DNA from: RUG11198 sp036342255
GTDB taxonomy: Bacteria > Bacillota_I > Bacilli_A > RF39 > UBA660
Direction: 5' to 3'
NCBI GenBank assembly: GCA_036342255.1
Contig: JAZAUS010000001.1
Coordinates: 1 to 64,000 of the forward strand
DNA length: 64,000 nt
Shown here in pieces: positions 1-7,235 of this stretch (its first letter is position 1; each line of letters begins with the position of its first letter). The position numbers and the translations under genes are program-made. The notes beneath the pieces were generated by a model, which had not been told where the DNA came from, searched no databases, and was given only the letters and a program-made list of their open reading frames with translations.

Positions 1-55
1 CTTTATATTTATTAACTATTTCATTTTTTAAATTAATATCATGATGTTTACCCAT
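1..55 (-). CDS. Transposase OrfA-like N-terminus (partial)
   Basis: An ATG at 55 opens a minus-strand frame reading MGKHHDINLKNEIVNKYK and runs off the window. A good ribosome site, GAGGTG, lies about 9 bases upstream. Short N-termini of the type MGKH-x(5)-K-x(2)-IV are typical of the helix-turn-helix OrfA proteins of IS3/IS150 elements, which bind the IS ends and are fused to the DDE catalytic part by frameshifting. Only 18 residues are visible, so the function is inferred from these and from the IS-like terminus upstream. Confidence 0.5.
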   Translation of the reverse strand, partial: MGKHHDINLKNEIVNKYK

Positions 56-58
56 AAA

Positions 59-88
59 AATAACACCTCACTTTCTTGAGATGTTATT
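59..88 (-). promoter_or_regulatory. Hairpin sequestering the transposase ribosome-binding site
   Basis: Arms at 77-88 and 59-70 pair over 12 positions with a 6-base loop. In minus-strand RNA the only non-Watson-Crick pair is a U-G wobble; on the plus strand the same position would be an A-C mismatch, so the structure fits minus-strand RNA. The 3' arm contains the GAGGTG ribosome site of the transposase frame. Insertion sequences often carry such hairpins so that transcription entering from outside does not lead to transposase translation. Confidence 0.55.
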
Positions 89-146
89 TTATAATAAATA
101 TCTGTTTTTTTAAAGTGTCCTAAATAGGGTTCACTTCAAATGACAT

Positions 147-569
147 CTATTTTTTATTGTTTAGTTTTAATTCCATGGAGTGAGCTTTACTTAAGTCAAC
201 ACCCACAACACTATTTCGATATTGTTTTTGTTCTTTTGGTTTTAGTTTTTTATTAAAATCTACATATATATATGTTATGATAGTTCCTTTTTTATCTTTG
301 ACTAATACTTTATAATCTTTTAGGTCAATATCTTTATCTGTTTTATTTGTTATGGTATAACTTATTAAAGAATCTTTGCCATCATAAGAACATTTAATAT
401 TAGTAAATGTTATGCCTTCTATATTATGTTCTTTGATAAAGCTTTTGTTTTTGTTATATGTTATTTTTTTGATATTATTATCTTTATTATTATATTTAAT
501 TATTGGTATTAAAATTATTATGATTATAAGTATTAATAAGGCTATTATTTTTTTATTTTTTGTTTTCAT
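147..569 (-). CDS. Membrane-anchored protein with an FxLYD-like domain
   Basis: The 140-residue product has a basic N-terminus, one hydrophobic segment at about residues 7-25 and an extracytoplasmic domain. The domain has the pattern of FxLYD-type beta-sandwiches: an opening strand with a conserved Gly, a TNKTDKDI-like turn, a strand containing DKKG, and a closing KPKEQ segment. There is no lipobox. The ATG at 569 is preceded by GGTGA at 575-579; a GTG at 578 in the same frame would leave no ribosome site. Function is unknown; proteins of this type are usually surface-exposed accessory proteins. The stop lies 8 bases from the IS end. Confidence 0.65.
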   Translation of the reverse strand: MKTKNKKIIALLILIIIIILIPIIKYNNKDNNIKKITYNKNKSFIKEHNIEGITFTNIKCSYDGKDSLISYTITNKTDKDIDLKDYKVLVKDKKGTIITYIYVDFNKKLKPKEQKQYRNSVVGVDLSKAHSMELKLNNKK

Positions 570-720
570 TTTTTTCACCAGTTATATGATATCATAGTTT
601 AGTTTTCTAAACAATGTATATTAATTATTTTTTACTATTTTAAAGTATTATAATGTATAATATATGCCCCTATAATTATCATATAAGTAATAGTTTTAGA
701 TTTACTTTTAGTATTTAAAT

Positions 721-749
721 TTGACTTTTTTTGTATTATTTGATAAAAT
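721..749 (+). promoter_or_regulatory. Promoter of the NlpC/P60 gene
   Basis: TTGACT at 721-726 and TAAAAT at 744-749 are separated by 17 bases, a good sigma-A arrangement. An AGGAGAG ribosome site follows at 771-777. The rest of the 570-785 gap is AT-rich with no recognisable gene. Confidence 0.7.
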
Positions 750-785
750 ATTAAGCACCCGTCCAAAAAAAGGAGAGTAATAGAA

Positions 786-1868
786 ATGAAAAATTTAAAT
801 GATCCCCTCTCGATTTTGAGAGTGTTTAGGTCAATGTTTTTTAGATATAGGGTTATAGTTATATTTTTTATAGTAACTTTAATTCTATTTGCTGTTTATG
901 ATAATAGTGAAAAAATTCGTAAACAAGAATTATTTGAAAATTTGGATGTTAGCTTTAAAGAAATTAGGGCTATAGAATATGGAACTGCTAATTATGATCC
1001 AATTGATTTAGTAGAAGATATATCTGGTGATGGAGAAATAGTTAGCTATACAGAATCTATAGATACTAAGTCTATGGGTAAAAAAGATTTAACTTTTGTA
1101 GTTAAAAAAGATGATGTATATAAGGTTGTTATGGTAGAAGCAGAAGTTGTGGATACTAAGAAACCTGATATTGAGATAAGTGAGGAAAAAATATCAGTAG
1201 AGCAAGGTAATGAGTTTAATGCTAAAGATAATATTGCTTCAGTTGTCGATCAAGTGGATGGGAATTTAGAATATTTGGAAGATGACAAAGAAGATGATAT
1301 TGCGTATTATACAGTTACTACAGATTTGAATACTGATGTTGTAGGTAGCTATGAAGTGAAAGTTAAGGCAGTAGATGTAAATGGTAATGTAAGTGAGAAA
1401 AAGTTTACTGTTGATGTTGTTGAAAAAGAGGAGCCAATTGCTGAAGAAGTTACCTATGAACAACCTAATTATAATAATAATGCACAGGCAACTGTTGATA
1501 CTTCATCAGTTGTGTCAGCTGCACAATCGTTTTTAGGATATAGATATACTTCAGGTGGAGCTAGTCCTGCGACGGGATTTGATTGTAGTGGCTTTGTCTA
1601 TTATATATATGGGTTATTTGGAAAAAGACTAGAAAGAACTACGACTGGTTTGATGTATAATGGTGTTGGTGTATCTAAAGATAGTATGCAACCAGGAGAT
1701 ATAATTCTTTGGGATACATCATTTGGTAATAATCCTACTCATGCTGCTATATATATTGGTGGTGGTATGATGATTCATGCTGCTAACTCTAATGATGGTG
1801 TTAGACTTGATAATGTTAGCGGATGGGAAAGATATGCTGGACGTATAGTTTCAGTAAGAAGAGTTTAA
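786..1868 (+). CDS. NlpC/P60 cell-wall endopeptidase, membrane-anchored
   Basis: This 360-residue protein probably cleaves peptide cross-bridges or stem peptides of peptidoglycan outside the membrane. A hydrophobic segment at residues 20-37 anchors it. Residues 45-215 hold two beta-rich regions resembling DUF5011/cadherin-like wall-protein modules. The C-terminal 125 residues form an NlpC/P60 domain: catalytic Cys267 in DCSGF, His319 in PTHAAIY, and a further polar His331. The start has an AGGAGAG site 8 bases upstream. It is transcribed alone from its own promoter and ends in a strong hairpin terminator. Whether it acts in growth, daughter-cell separation or remodelling cannot be told from sequence. 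Confidence 0.88.
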   Translation: MKNLNDPLSILRVFRSMFFRYRVIVIFFIVTLILFAVYDNSEKIRKQELFENLDVSFKEIRAIEYGTANYDPIDLVEDISGDGEIVSYTESIDTKSMGKKDLTFVVKKDDVYKVVMVEAEVVDTKKPDIEISEEKISVEQGNEFNAKDNIASVVDQVDGNLEYLEDDKEDDIAYYTVTTDLNTDVVGSYEVKVKAVDVNGNVSEKKFTVDVVEKEEPIAEEVTYEQPNYNNNAQATVDTSSVVSAAQSFLGYRYTSGGASPATGFDCSGFVYYIYGLFGKRLERTTTGLMYNGVGVSKDSMQPGDIILWDTSFGNNPTHAAIYIGGGMMIHAANSNDGVRLDNVSGWERYAGRIVSVRRV

Positions 1869-1870
1869 TA

Positions 1871-1906
1871 AAAAAGTATTAACTATTTTAGTTAATACTT
1901 TTTTTA
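1871..1906. terminator. Bidirectional terminator between convergent genes
   Basis: An AGTATTAACT/AGTTAATACT stem with a short T-rich loop is flanked by A and T runs on both sides. It can end the NlpC/P60 transcript on the plus strand and the LURP-one transcript on the minus strand. Confidence 0.85.
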
Positions 1907-1920
1907 TTATTAAGAATTAA

Positions 1921-2412
1921 TTAGTTATCATTTTCTTTTTTTTCTTCTTGGGCTAATACATCAGTTATTAAGGCTACTATAATAGCTAGAATTAATATAT
2001 AGTTATTTTCATCTGTTATATCTATTTCAAATCTATATCCAATAGATATAATAGGTCTTGATACTGTGGCAATTTCTGTTCCTTCATCATTATATATAGA
2101 AAAATTCATGCCAATCATGTCTCCTTCTATTTTAAAGCCATTAGATAATTCATAACTTTTTTTAAAGAAGGCTATTTTTTTAGAGATAGAGCATTCAAGT
2201 TCATTATTTGTGTATATTTCATATGTTGGCATTATATTTAATAGTTTTTCTTCTATATATGCTAATTCATTTCCTTTTAGGTCTTTTATCCACTTCTTTT
2301 TACCTATGGATATTAATTTGCTTTCAATTATTAAAAAATCTTGTCCATTTTCTTTTTTTATAGGAAGATGTGTATTTAGTGATAGCATTTTTTCATTTAT
2401 AAATAATTTCAT
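1921..2412 (-). CDS. LURP-one-related (Tubby-like) protein
   Basis: The 163-residue product matches the LURP-one-related/YxjI family: a 12-strand beta-barrel around a central hydrophobic helix, structurally related to Tubby C-terminal domains. Visible marks are the repeated strand pattern with ISIGKKKWIKD near residue 35, a SISKKIAFFKKSYEL strand, FKIEGDMIGMNFSIYN, and the hydrophobic helix near residues 139-153. An AAGGAGAA site precedes the start, and a TG-A-TATAAT extended -10 lies on the minus strand at 2446-2454. The bacterial role of the family is unknown; phospholipid or membrane sensing has been proposed. It is a single-gene transcript. Confidence 0.8.
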   Translation of the reverse strand: MKLFINEKMLSLNTHLPIKKENGQDFLIIESKLISIGKKKWIKDLKGNELAYIEEKLLNIMPTYEIYTNNELECSISKKIAFFKKSYELSNGFKIEGDMIGMNFSIYNDEGTEIATVSRPIISIGYRFEIDITDENNYILILAIIVALITDVLAQEEKKENDN

Positions 2413-2495
2413 ATTAGTTCTCCTTTTATATATTTTATATTAATTATTATATCATAATTATTTTTTAAAACATAATTAATTTTATGTTAAAAATT

Positions 2496-2529
2496 AAAAA
2501 AAGAAATTTAAAATGGGTTTCTTTTTTTT
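2496..2529. terminator. Orphan terminator-like hairpin upstream of prfB
   Basis: An A-rich arm ending GAAA pairs with TTTC followed by a long T run. No plus-strand gene ends here, because the upstream gene is divergent. It may insulate prfB from stray transcription or mark a small untranslated transcript. The pairing is mostly A-T, so support is weak. Confidence 0.35.
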
Positions 2530-2571
2530 TGTTAATAAGTTATAATATATATTATATGAGGAGCTGGGAGA

Positions 2572-3658
2572 ATGGAGATAAGAGAGTTAAGACAAGTATA
2601 TAGTAAATTAAATGAAGATACTGATAAAGTATGGAGGTCTCTTTGACGTAGCAGAAAAGGAAGAAGAAATAAAAAAATTAGAAAAAGAAACTATTGATAT
2701 CAATTTTTGGAATAGAGAAGATGCTAATGAGATTATAGATAAATTAAATGATTTGAAGCGTGTTGTAGAACCTATTAAAGAATTAATGAATAATATTAAT
2801 AATAATATTAGTACTTTAGATGAAGTAAGTGATGATGATATAGATATTATTAATATTATAGAAGAAGAATATGATAGAGATAGTAAACTATTTAATAAAA
2901 TAGAATTAGAGACATATTTATCTGGTAAATATGATAGTAATAATTGTATATTAGAGATACATGCTGGTGCTGGGGGGACAGAGTCTTGTGATTGGGTTAG
3001 TATGTTATATAGAATGTATATAAGATATTTAGAAAAAAACAATTATAAGATTGAAGAGATGGATAAGCAAGATGGTGAAGAAGCTGGTATTAAGAGTGTA
3101 ATGATTAGAGTAATTGGCAAGAATGCTTATGGTTATTTGAAGCATGAAAGAGGGGTACATAGACTTGTTAGGATTAGTCCTTTTGATGCTAATAAGAGAA
3201 GGCATACTTCTTTTGCTGCTGTTGAGATTACACCAGAAATAGATAAGAATGTAGAAATAGATATTAATCCTAATGATTTAAAGATTGATATTTTTAGAAG
3301 TAGTGGTCCTGGAGGACAAGGGGTAAATACTACTGATAGTGCGGTTAGAATTACACATTTACCTTCTAAGATAGTTGTAACTTGTCAAAATGAAAGAAGT
3401 CAGATTCAAAATAAAGAACATTGTATGGAAGTATTAAGAAGTAAGTTATATGCATTAGAAATGTCTAAAAAGGATGAAGAGGTATCTAGTATAAATGGAG
3501 AGAAGATGGCTAATGCATTTGGATCTGGTAAGAGAAGTTATGTTATGTGTCCATATACGAGAGTTGTTGATAATGAATCAAAATATGAAACAGCAGATGT
3601 GGATAAAGTATTAGATGGGGAGTTGGATGAGTTTATTAATAGTGGATTGAGAGTGTGA
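2572..3658 (+). CDS. prfB: Peptide chain release factor 2 (programmed +1 frameshift)
   Basis: RF2 reads UGA and UAA and triggers peptide release. Translation starts at ATG 2572 (GGAGCTGGGAG upstream), reads 24 codons and meets TGA at 2644-2646 in the context CTT TGA C. This is the classic RF2 autoregulatory site, with a GGAGG Shine-Dalgarno-like stimulator 3 bases before CTT. A +1 shift at Leu24 continues at GAC 2645 and gives a 361-residue protein, the usual size. The UGA-recognition tripeptide SPF is at 202-204 and the catalytic GGQ at 247-249. When RF2 is scarce the shift is favoured, so synthesis is self-adjusting. The gene is intact, not a pseudogene. Confidence 0.97.
2633..2647 (+). promoter_or_regulatory. 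prfB: RF2 programmed frameshift signal
   Basis: GGAGG, a three-base spacer, then CTT TGA C. Peptidyl-tRNA-Leu slips from CUU to UUU while the ribosome pauses at the UGA codon 2644-2646; the internal Shine-Dalgarno pairs with 16S rRNA and promotes the forward shift. This is well established for RF2 genes. Confidence 0.95.
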
Positions 3659-3662
3659 TATT

Positions 3663-4556
3663 GTGGATATATTTAGAGCATTTCGAAGAAAAAGAATTAA
3701 TCAAATATTAGAAAATGTTGATAAGAAGGATGTTTTAAAAAGATATGTGATGCTTACAATAGGGTGTTTTATTATAGCCTTTACTTTTAATGTGTTTTTT
3801 AAACAATTTGGTATAGTTTGTTTTGGTATAACGGGGTTGTCTTTAGTTGTAAATAAAAAGACTGGTATAGATCCATCTGTTTTTATATTGATTGCTAATA
3901 TATTTTTATTATTTGTTTGTTATTTTACTTTAGGGAAGAAAAAGATGAGAAATTCTTTGGTTGGATCGTTAATGCTTCCTTGTTTTGTTTATTTAACGGA
4001 ATTTTTGGTACCATTTGTTAAATTTGATAGTGTAGAATTATTGGTAATAGCTGTTTTTGGAGGTGTATTATCAGGACTTGGTTATGGGATAATATATAAG
4101 AGTAATTTTAATACTGGCGGTACAGATATTATTACAGAAACAATTTCTAAATATACAAAAATTAGTTTAGGTAAAGCTACATGGTTATCAGATGGGTTAG
4201 TAGTGTTATCTGGATTATTAGTTTTTTCTTGGGAAATTGTTTTATATGGGTTTATGGTTTTGTATATGATTAGTTTTATGACAGATAAGGTTGTTTTAGG
4301 TATTTCACAAAGTAAAGCTTTTTATATAGTTACAACAAAAGAAGAAGAAGTAAGAGAATTTTTATTATCTATTACTGATGGTGGTGTTACAATTGTTAAT
4401 GCTAGAGGTGGATATTCTAATGATCAGCAGTCATTATTGTTAGGAGTTGTTCCTACAAGACAATATTTTATTGTAAAAGAGGGACTTAGAGAAATAGATG
4501 ATAGTATATTCTTTTTAGCGTGTGATTCATATGAAGTAAGTTCAAGGAGAAAGTAA
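3663..4556 (+). CDS. YitT family membrane protein (first copy)
   Basis: This 297-residue integral membrane protein belongs to the YitT/DUF161 family with a C-terminal cytoplasmic DUF2179 domain. About five to six hydrophobic segments span residues 30-210, with the family's NTGGTDII motif near residue 155 and LGKATW shortly after. The DUF2179 part carries ARGGYSND near residue 247. It starts at GTG 3663, only 4 bases after prfB, with GAGAGTG inside the end of prfB as the likely ribosome site, so the two are probably co-transcribed. The molecular function is not firmly known; transport has been suggested. Confidence 0.85.
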   Translation: MDIFRAFRRKRINQILENVDKKDVLKRYVMLTIGCFIIAFTFNVFFKQFGIVCFGITGLSLVVNKKTGIDPSVFILIANIFLLFVCYFTLGKKKMRNSLVGSLMLPCFVYLTEFLVPFVKFDSVELLVIAVFGGVLSGLGYGIIYKSNFNTGGTDIITETISKYTKISLGKATWLSDGLVVLSGLLVFSWEIVLYGFMVLYMISFMTDKVVLGISQSKAFYIVTTKEEEVREFLLSITDGGVTIVNARGGYSNDQQSLLLGVVPTRQYFIVKEGLREIDDSIFFLACDSYEVSSRRK

Positions 4557-4557
4557 T

Positions 4558-5439
4558 ATGATTAGAAAAAGTAATTTAGATATTGATGAATTATTATTAA
4601 AAATTGATAAGAATAATAGAATGGAAAGAATAGCCTTTTTTATATGGGGAGTGTTACTTTATTCTATTGCTTTTACTTTGTTTTTTAATAATAATGATGT
4701 AGTTACAGGTGGATCGGCTGGACTTGCTGTTATAGTTAATGAATTATGTGGTATGAATATAAGTTTAGTTGTTTTTATCTTTTCTTTTTTATCATTGATA
4801 ATAGGTTATATATTATTAGGAAAGAAAGTAATGATTAAGACTATCTTTGGTGTTATAATATTTCCTATATTTATGGAGTTTTCTTTAATTTTTCCTAAAG
4901 TAATAGATTTAACTCATTCTTCATTATTTCTAATAGTGTTTTTTGGGGGAATATTTATGGGACTTGGAAATGGTATAATAATTAGAAGTGGTTATTCAGT
5001 TGGTGGATTTCAAACTATTTATCAAATATTATATAAATATTTTGGAATTTCTATTGGTAAATCTACTTTGATAATAAATGGTATTCTGGTAATGGCTGGA
5101 GGTTTTATTTTTGGTTTAACTAAAGTTTTATATGCTATTATTGGGTTGTATATGTCTTCTGTTATTACAGATAAGGTAATGTTAGAAACTTCAGTAACAA
5201 AAACATTTTTTATAATTACAGATAAGAGTAAAGAAATTAATCAATATATAATTGAGAATTTGGGTAGAGGTGCTACTATTATGAAGGCTCGTGGGGGATA
5301 TTCTAATGATAATAAGAAAATACTTATGTGTGCATTACCAACAAGAGATTATTATAGAGCTGAAGAGATAATGAGAAATATTGATAATGATGCTTTTATT
5401 TTAATACTTGATACTTATGAAATATATGGTGGAGTGTAA
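4558..5439 (+). CDS. YitT family membrane protein (second copy)
   Basis: The 293-residue product is a paralogue of the preceding gene, with the same layout: several membrane segments, an SVGGFQTIYQ segment in place of the Gly-rich NTGGTD motif, ISIGKST, and a C-terminal DUF2179 domain with ARGGYSND. The TGG-to-VGG change in the conserved motif suggests the copies have diverged. The start lies one base after the upstream stop with AAGGAGAAAG in front, which implies co-translation. The two proteins may work together as a heteromeric complex; that is inference from adjacency. Confidence 0.85.
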   Translation: MIRKSNLDIDELLLKIDKNNRMERIAFFIWGVLLYSIAFTLFFNNNDVVTGGSAGLAVIVNELCGMNISLVVFIFSFLSLIIGYILLGKKVMIKTIFGVIIFPIFMEFSLIFPKVIDLTHSSLFLIVFFGGIFMGLGNGIIIRSGYSVGGFQTIYQILYKYFGISIGKSTLIINGILVMAGGFIFGLTKVLYAIIGLYMSSVITDKVMLETSVTKTFFIITDKSKEINQYIIENLGRGATIMKARGGYSNDNKKILMCALPTRDYYRAEEIMRNIDNDAFILILDTYEIYGGV

Positions 5440-5464
5440 AATATAAAAAAATAGTTAAAATATA

Positions 5465-5494
5465 TTGAATAAATAAAAGCAAAGATGTTATAAT
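5465..5494 (+). promoter_or_regulatory. ftsEX promoter
   Basis: TTGAAT at 5465-5470 and TATAAT at 5489-5494 (18-base spacer), with the extended -10 element TG at 5486-5487. The AAGGTG ribosome site of ftsE follows at 5509-5514. Confidence 0.65.
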
Positions 5495-5521
5495 TATATT
5501 TGACTGTGAAGGTGTGATAGA

Positions 5522-6217
5522 ATGGAATTAATACGTATTGATAATGTTCAAAAAACTTATAAAAATGGTGTTGTTGCGTTATATGATTTTAATCTTAGTA
5601 TAAAAAAAGGGGAATTTGTTTTTGTAATAGGACAAAGTGGAAGTGGAAAGAGTACTTTGATTAAAATGTTATATAGAGAAGAAAAACCAGATAGAGGTTC
5701 TATTATAATTGGTGGTATTAATGTTGCTAAATTAAAAGATAGAAAAGTATATATATTAAGAAGAAAATTAGGAGTAGTGTTTCAAGATTTTAAGTTGCTT
5801 CCTAAGCTTACAGTATTTGAAAATGTAGCTTTTGCTTTAGAGATATTTGGATATGATAAAATTCAAATTCAAAAGAGAGTAATTGAGGTTTTAGATTTGG
5901 TAGGACTTAAGAATAAGGTAAGGCAATATCCAGATCAGTTGTCTGGTGGAGAACAGCAAAGAGTTGTTATTGCTAGAGCTATTGCTAATAGGCCAAAATT
6001 ATTAATTTGTGATGAGCCTACAGGTAATTTGGATTCTGATACATCAATGGAGATTATGAAAGTTTTAGAAAACATTAATAATCTTGGTACGACTATTATT
6101 ATGGCTACTCATGATAAAGAAATAGTTAATAAGATGGGAAAAAGAGTTATTTCAATAGAGAATGGTCGTTTAAAGGGAGATTATGAGAAAGGAACGTATT
6201 ATAATGAAAGGTATTAG
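5522..6217 (+). CDS. ftsE: Cell-division ABC ATPase FtsE
   Basis: FtsE is the cytoplasmic ATPase of the FtsEX complex, which controls peptidoglycan hydrolases across the membrane. The 231 residues contain Walker A GQSGSGKST at 37-45, a Q-loop VFQDFKLLP near 87-94, the signature LSGGEQQR at 140-147, Walker B LICDEPTG with Asp164-Glu165, and a switch His in MATHDKE. FtsE rather than a generic MacB-type ATPase is indicated by size and by the overlapping FtsX gene. In Bacillus FtsEX activates the NlpC/P60 hydrolase CwlO; which hydrolase here is the partner is open, and the NlpC/P60 and M23 proteins of this window are candidates. Confidence 0.95.
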   Translation: MELIRIDNVQKTYKNGVVALYDFNLSIKKGEFVFVIGQSGSGKSTLIKMLYREEKPDRGSIIIGGINVAKLKDRKVYILRRKLGVVFQDFKLLPKLTVFENVAFALEIFGYDKIQIQKRVIEVLDLVGLKNKVRQYPDQLSGGEQQRVVIARAIANRPKLLICDEPTGNLDSDTSMEIMKVLENINNLGTTIIMATHDKEIVNKMGKRVISIENGRLKGDYEKGTYYNERY

Positions 6218-7106
6218 AGCTTTTAAAAGATATGTTAGGGATGCTGCTAAGAGTGTTATTAGAAATTTTTCATTGTCTTTAGCAAGTATTTCTTGTATTG
6301 CTATTACTTTAATAGTTGTATCGTTTTCTTTAGTTGTTTCATATAATGTTGAAAATTTTACTGAGAAAATAAGAAAAGATGTTACAATGGTGATATTTTT
6401 AGATAGTAGTGCTAAGCAACAAGATATTAATAGAATAGAAAAAAATATTAGAGCTACTGGTAATGTTGAAAAGTTGACATTTAAGAGTAAACAAGAGCAA
6501 GCTAAGGAAACAGCAGCTGAGGATCCAAGCTTTTCTATAATAATAAAAGAATGGACTGATGAAACTAATCCATTATTAGATAGTTTTGCATTAAAATTAA
6601 AAAATGTTGAGAAAATTAAAGAGATGGATGAACTAATTAGTAAGATGGATAAGGTTAGTGTTGTTAAATATCCAGAAGCTACTGTTAATCAGCTTATAAC
6701 AATTTTTAATGTTGTTAAGAAAATATCTATTATTGCTGTTGTGGCTTTGATTGTGGTTACGGCATTTTTGATTGCTAATACTATAAAGTTAGCGATATAT
6801 GCTAGAAGACGTGAGATAGAAATTATGAGGCTTGTTGGAGCATCTAATATTTCAATTAAGATTCCATTTGTAATAGAAGGATTATTTTTGGGACTTATTG
6901 GTTCAATAATTCCAATAATTATAACAATAGGTGGATATAATTCTTTATATGATTTTTTTGATGGTAGGTTGTTTAATTCACCACTTGCAGTATTGATTAA
7001 GCCTTCACCTTTTGTATTTTTATCTTCATTGTTACTTATGGTTATTGGTATATTGGTAGGTATGTTTGGTTCTTGGAGAGCTGTTAGAAGATATTTGAAG
7101 ATATAA
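6204..7106 (+). CDS. ftsX: Cell-division permease-like protein FtsX
   Basis: FtsX is the four-helix membrane partner of FtsE. The 300-residue product has membrane segments near residues 19-44, 170-195, 218-243 and 265-290, with an extracellular loop between the first two that normally contacts the hydrolase or its adaptor. The ATG at 6204 is chosen because AAAGGA lies about 10 bases upstream; an in-frame ATG at 6183 adds 7 residues but has its Shine-Dalgarno too close. The gene overlaps the end of ftsE by 14 bases, a sign of coupled translation. Confidence 0.93.
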   Translation: MKGIRAFKRYVRDAAKSVIRNFSLSLASISCIAITLIVVSFSLVVSYNVENFTEKIRKDVTMVIFLDSSAKQQDINRIEKNIRATGNVEKLTFKSKQEQAKETAAEDPSFSIIIKEWTDETNPLLDSFALKLKNVEKIKEMDELISKMDKVSVVKYPEATVNQLITIFNVVKKISIIAVVALIVVTAFLIANTIKLAIYARRREIEIMRLVGASNISIKIPFVIEGLFLGLIGSIIPIIITIGGYNSLYDFFDGRLFNSPLAVLIKPSPFVFLSSLLLMVIGILVGMFGSWRAVRRYLKI

Positions 7107-7109
7107 GAA

Positions 7110-7145
7110 AAATTTAAGAAGAATAATATTCTTCTTAAATTTTAT
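7110..7145 (+). terminator. Terminator after ftsX
   Basis: A long inverted repeat, AATTTAAGAAGAAT with its complement ATTCTTCTTAAATT, closes the ftsEX operon, followed by a short T-rich tail. Confidence 0.8.
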
Positions 7146-7160
7146 CTTTAATTATGGTTT

Positions 7161-7204
7161 TGTTATAATAATAATTTGTAATTGAATATTATTTTTGTTA
7201 TAAT
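7161..7204 (+). promoter_or_regulatory. Two candidate promoters for the penicillin-binding protein gene
   Basis: Two extended -10 elements of identical core TGTTATAAT lie 35 bases apart (-10 hexamers 7164-7169 and 7199-7204). The second has TTGTAA at 7177-7182 with a 16-base spacer. They may be alternative start sites. Confidence 0.55.
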
Positions 7205-7235
7205 TTATTTGATTGTTTATGGGAGGTGATTTTAG

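Larger units (their letters stand above)
1..138 (-). mobile_element. End of an IS3/IS150-type insertion sequence (cut by window edge)
   Basis: On the minus strand the sequence begins with TGAAGTGAACCC at 138, a TG-initiated terminus of the kind seen in IS150-group IS3 elements. It is followed by a hairpin, a ribosome site and the start of a short transposase-like frame at 55. Only the upstream end is inside the window, so the other inverted repeat and the target duplication cannot be seen. The element stops 8 bases short of the stop codon of the neighbouring gene, which therefore appears intact. The family call rests on the terminus and the first 18 residues, so it is inference. Confidence 0.6.

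Noticed and set aside
579..720. Possible small RNA in the AT-rich gap
   Set aside because: Only short inverted repeats without a paired promoter and terminator are visible.
2612..2640. Start of prfB inside the gene, with the upstream part non-coding
   Set aside because: The upstream 24 codons, the TGA in CTT TGA C and the GGAGG stimulator form the known RF2 frameshift, so the gene begins at 2572.
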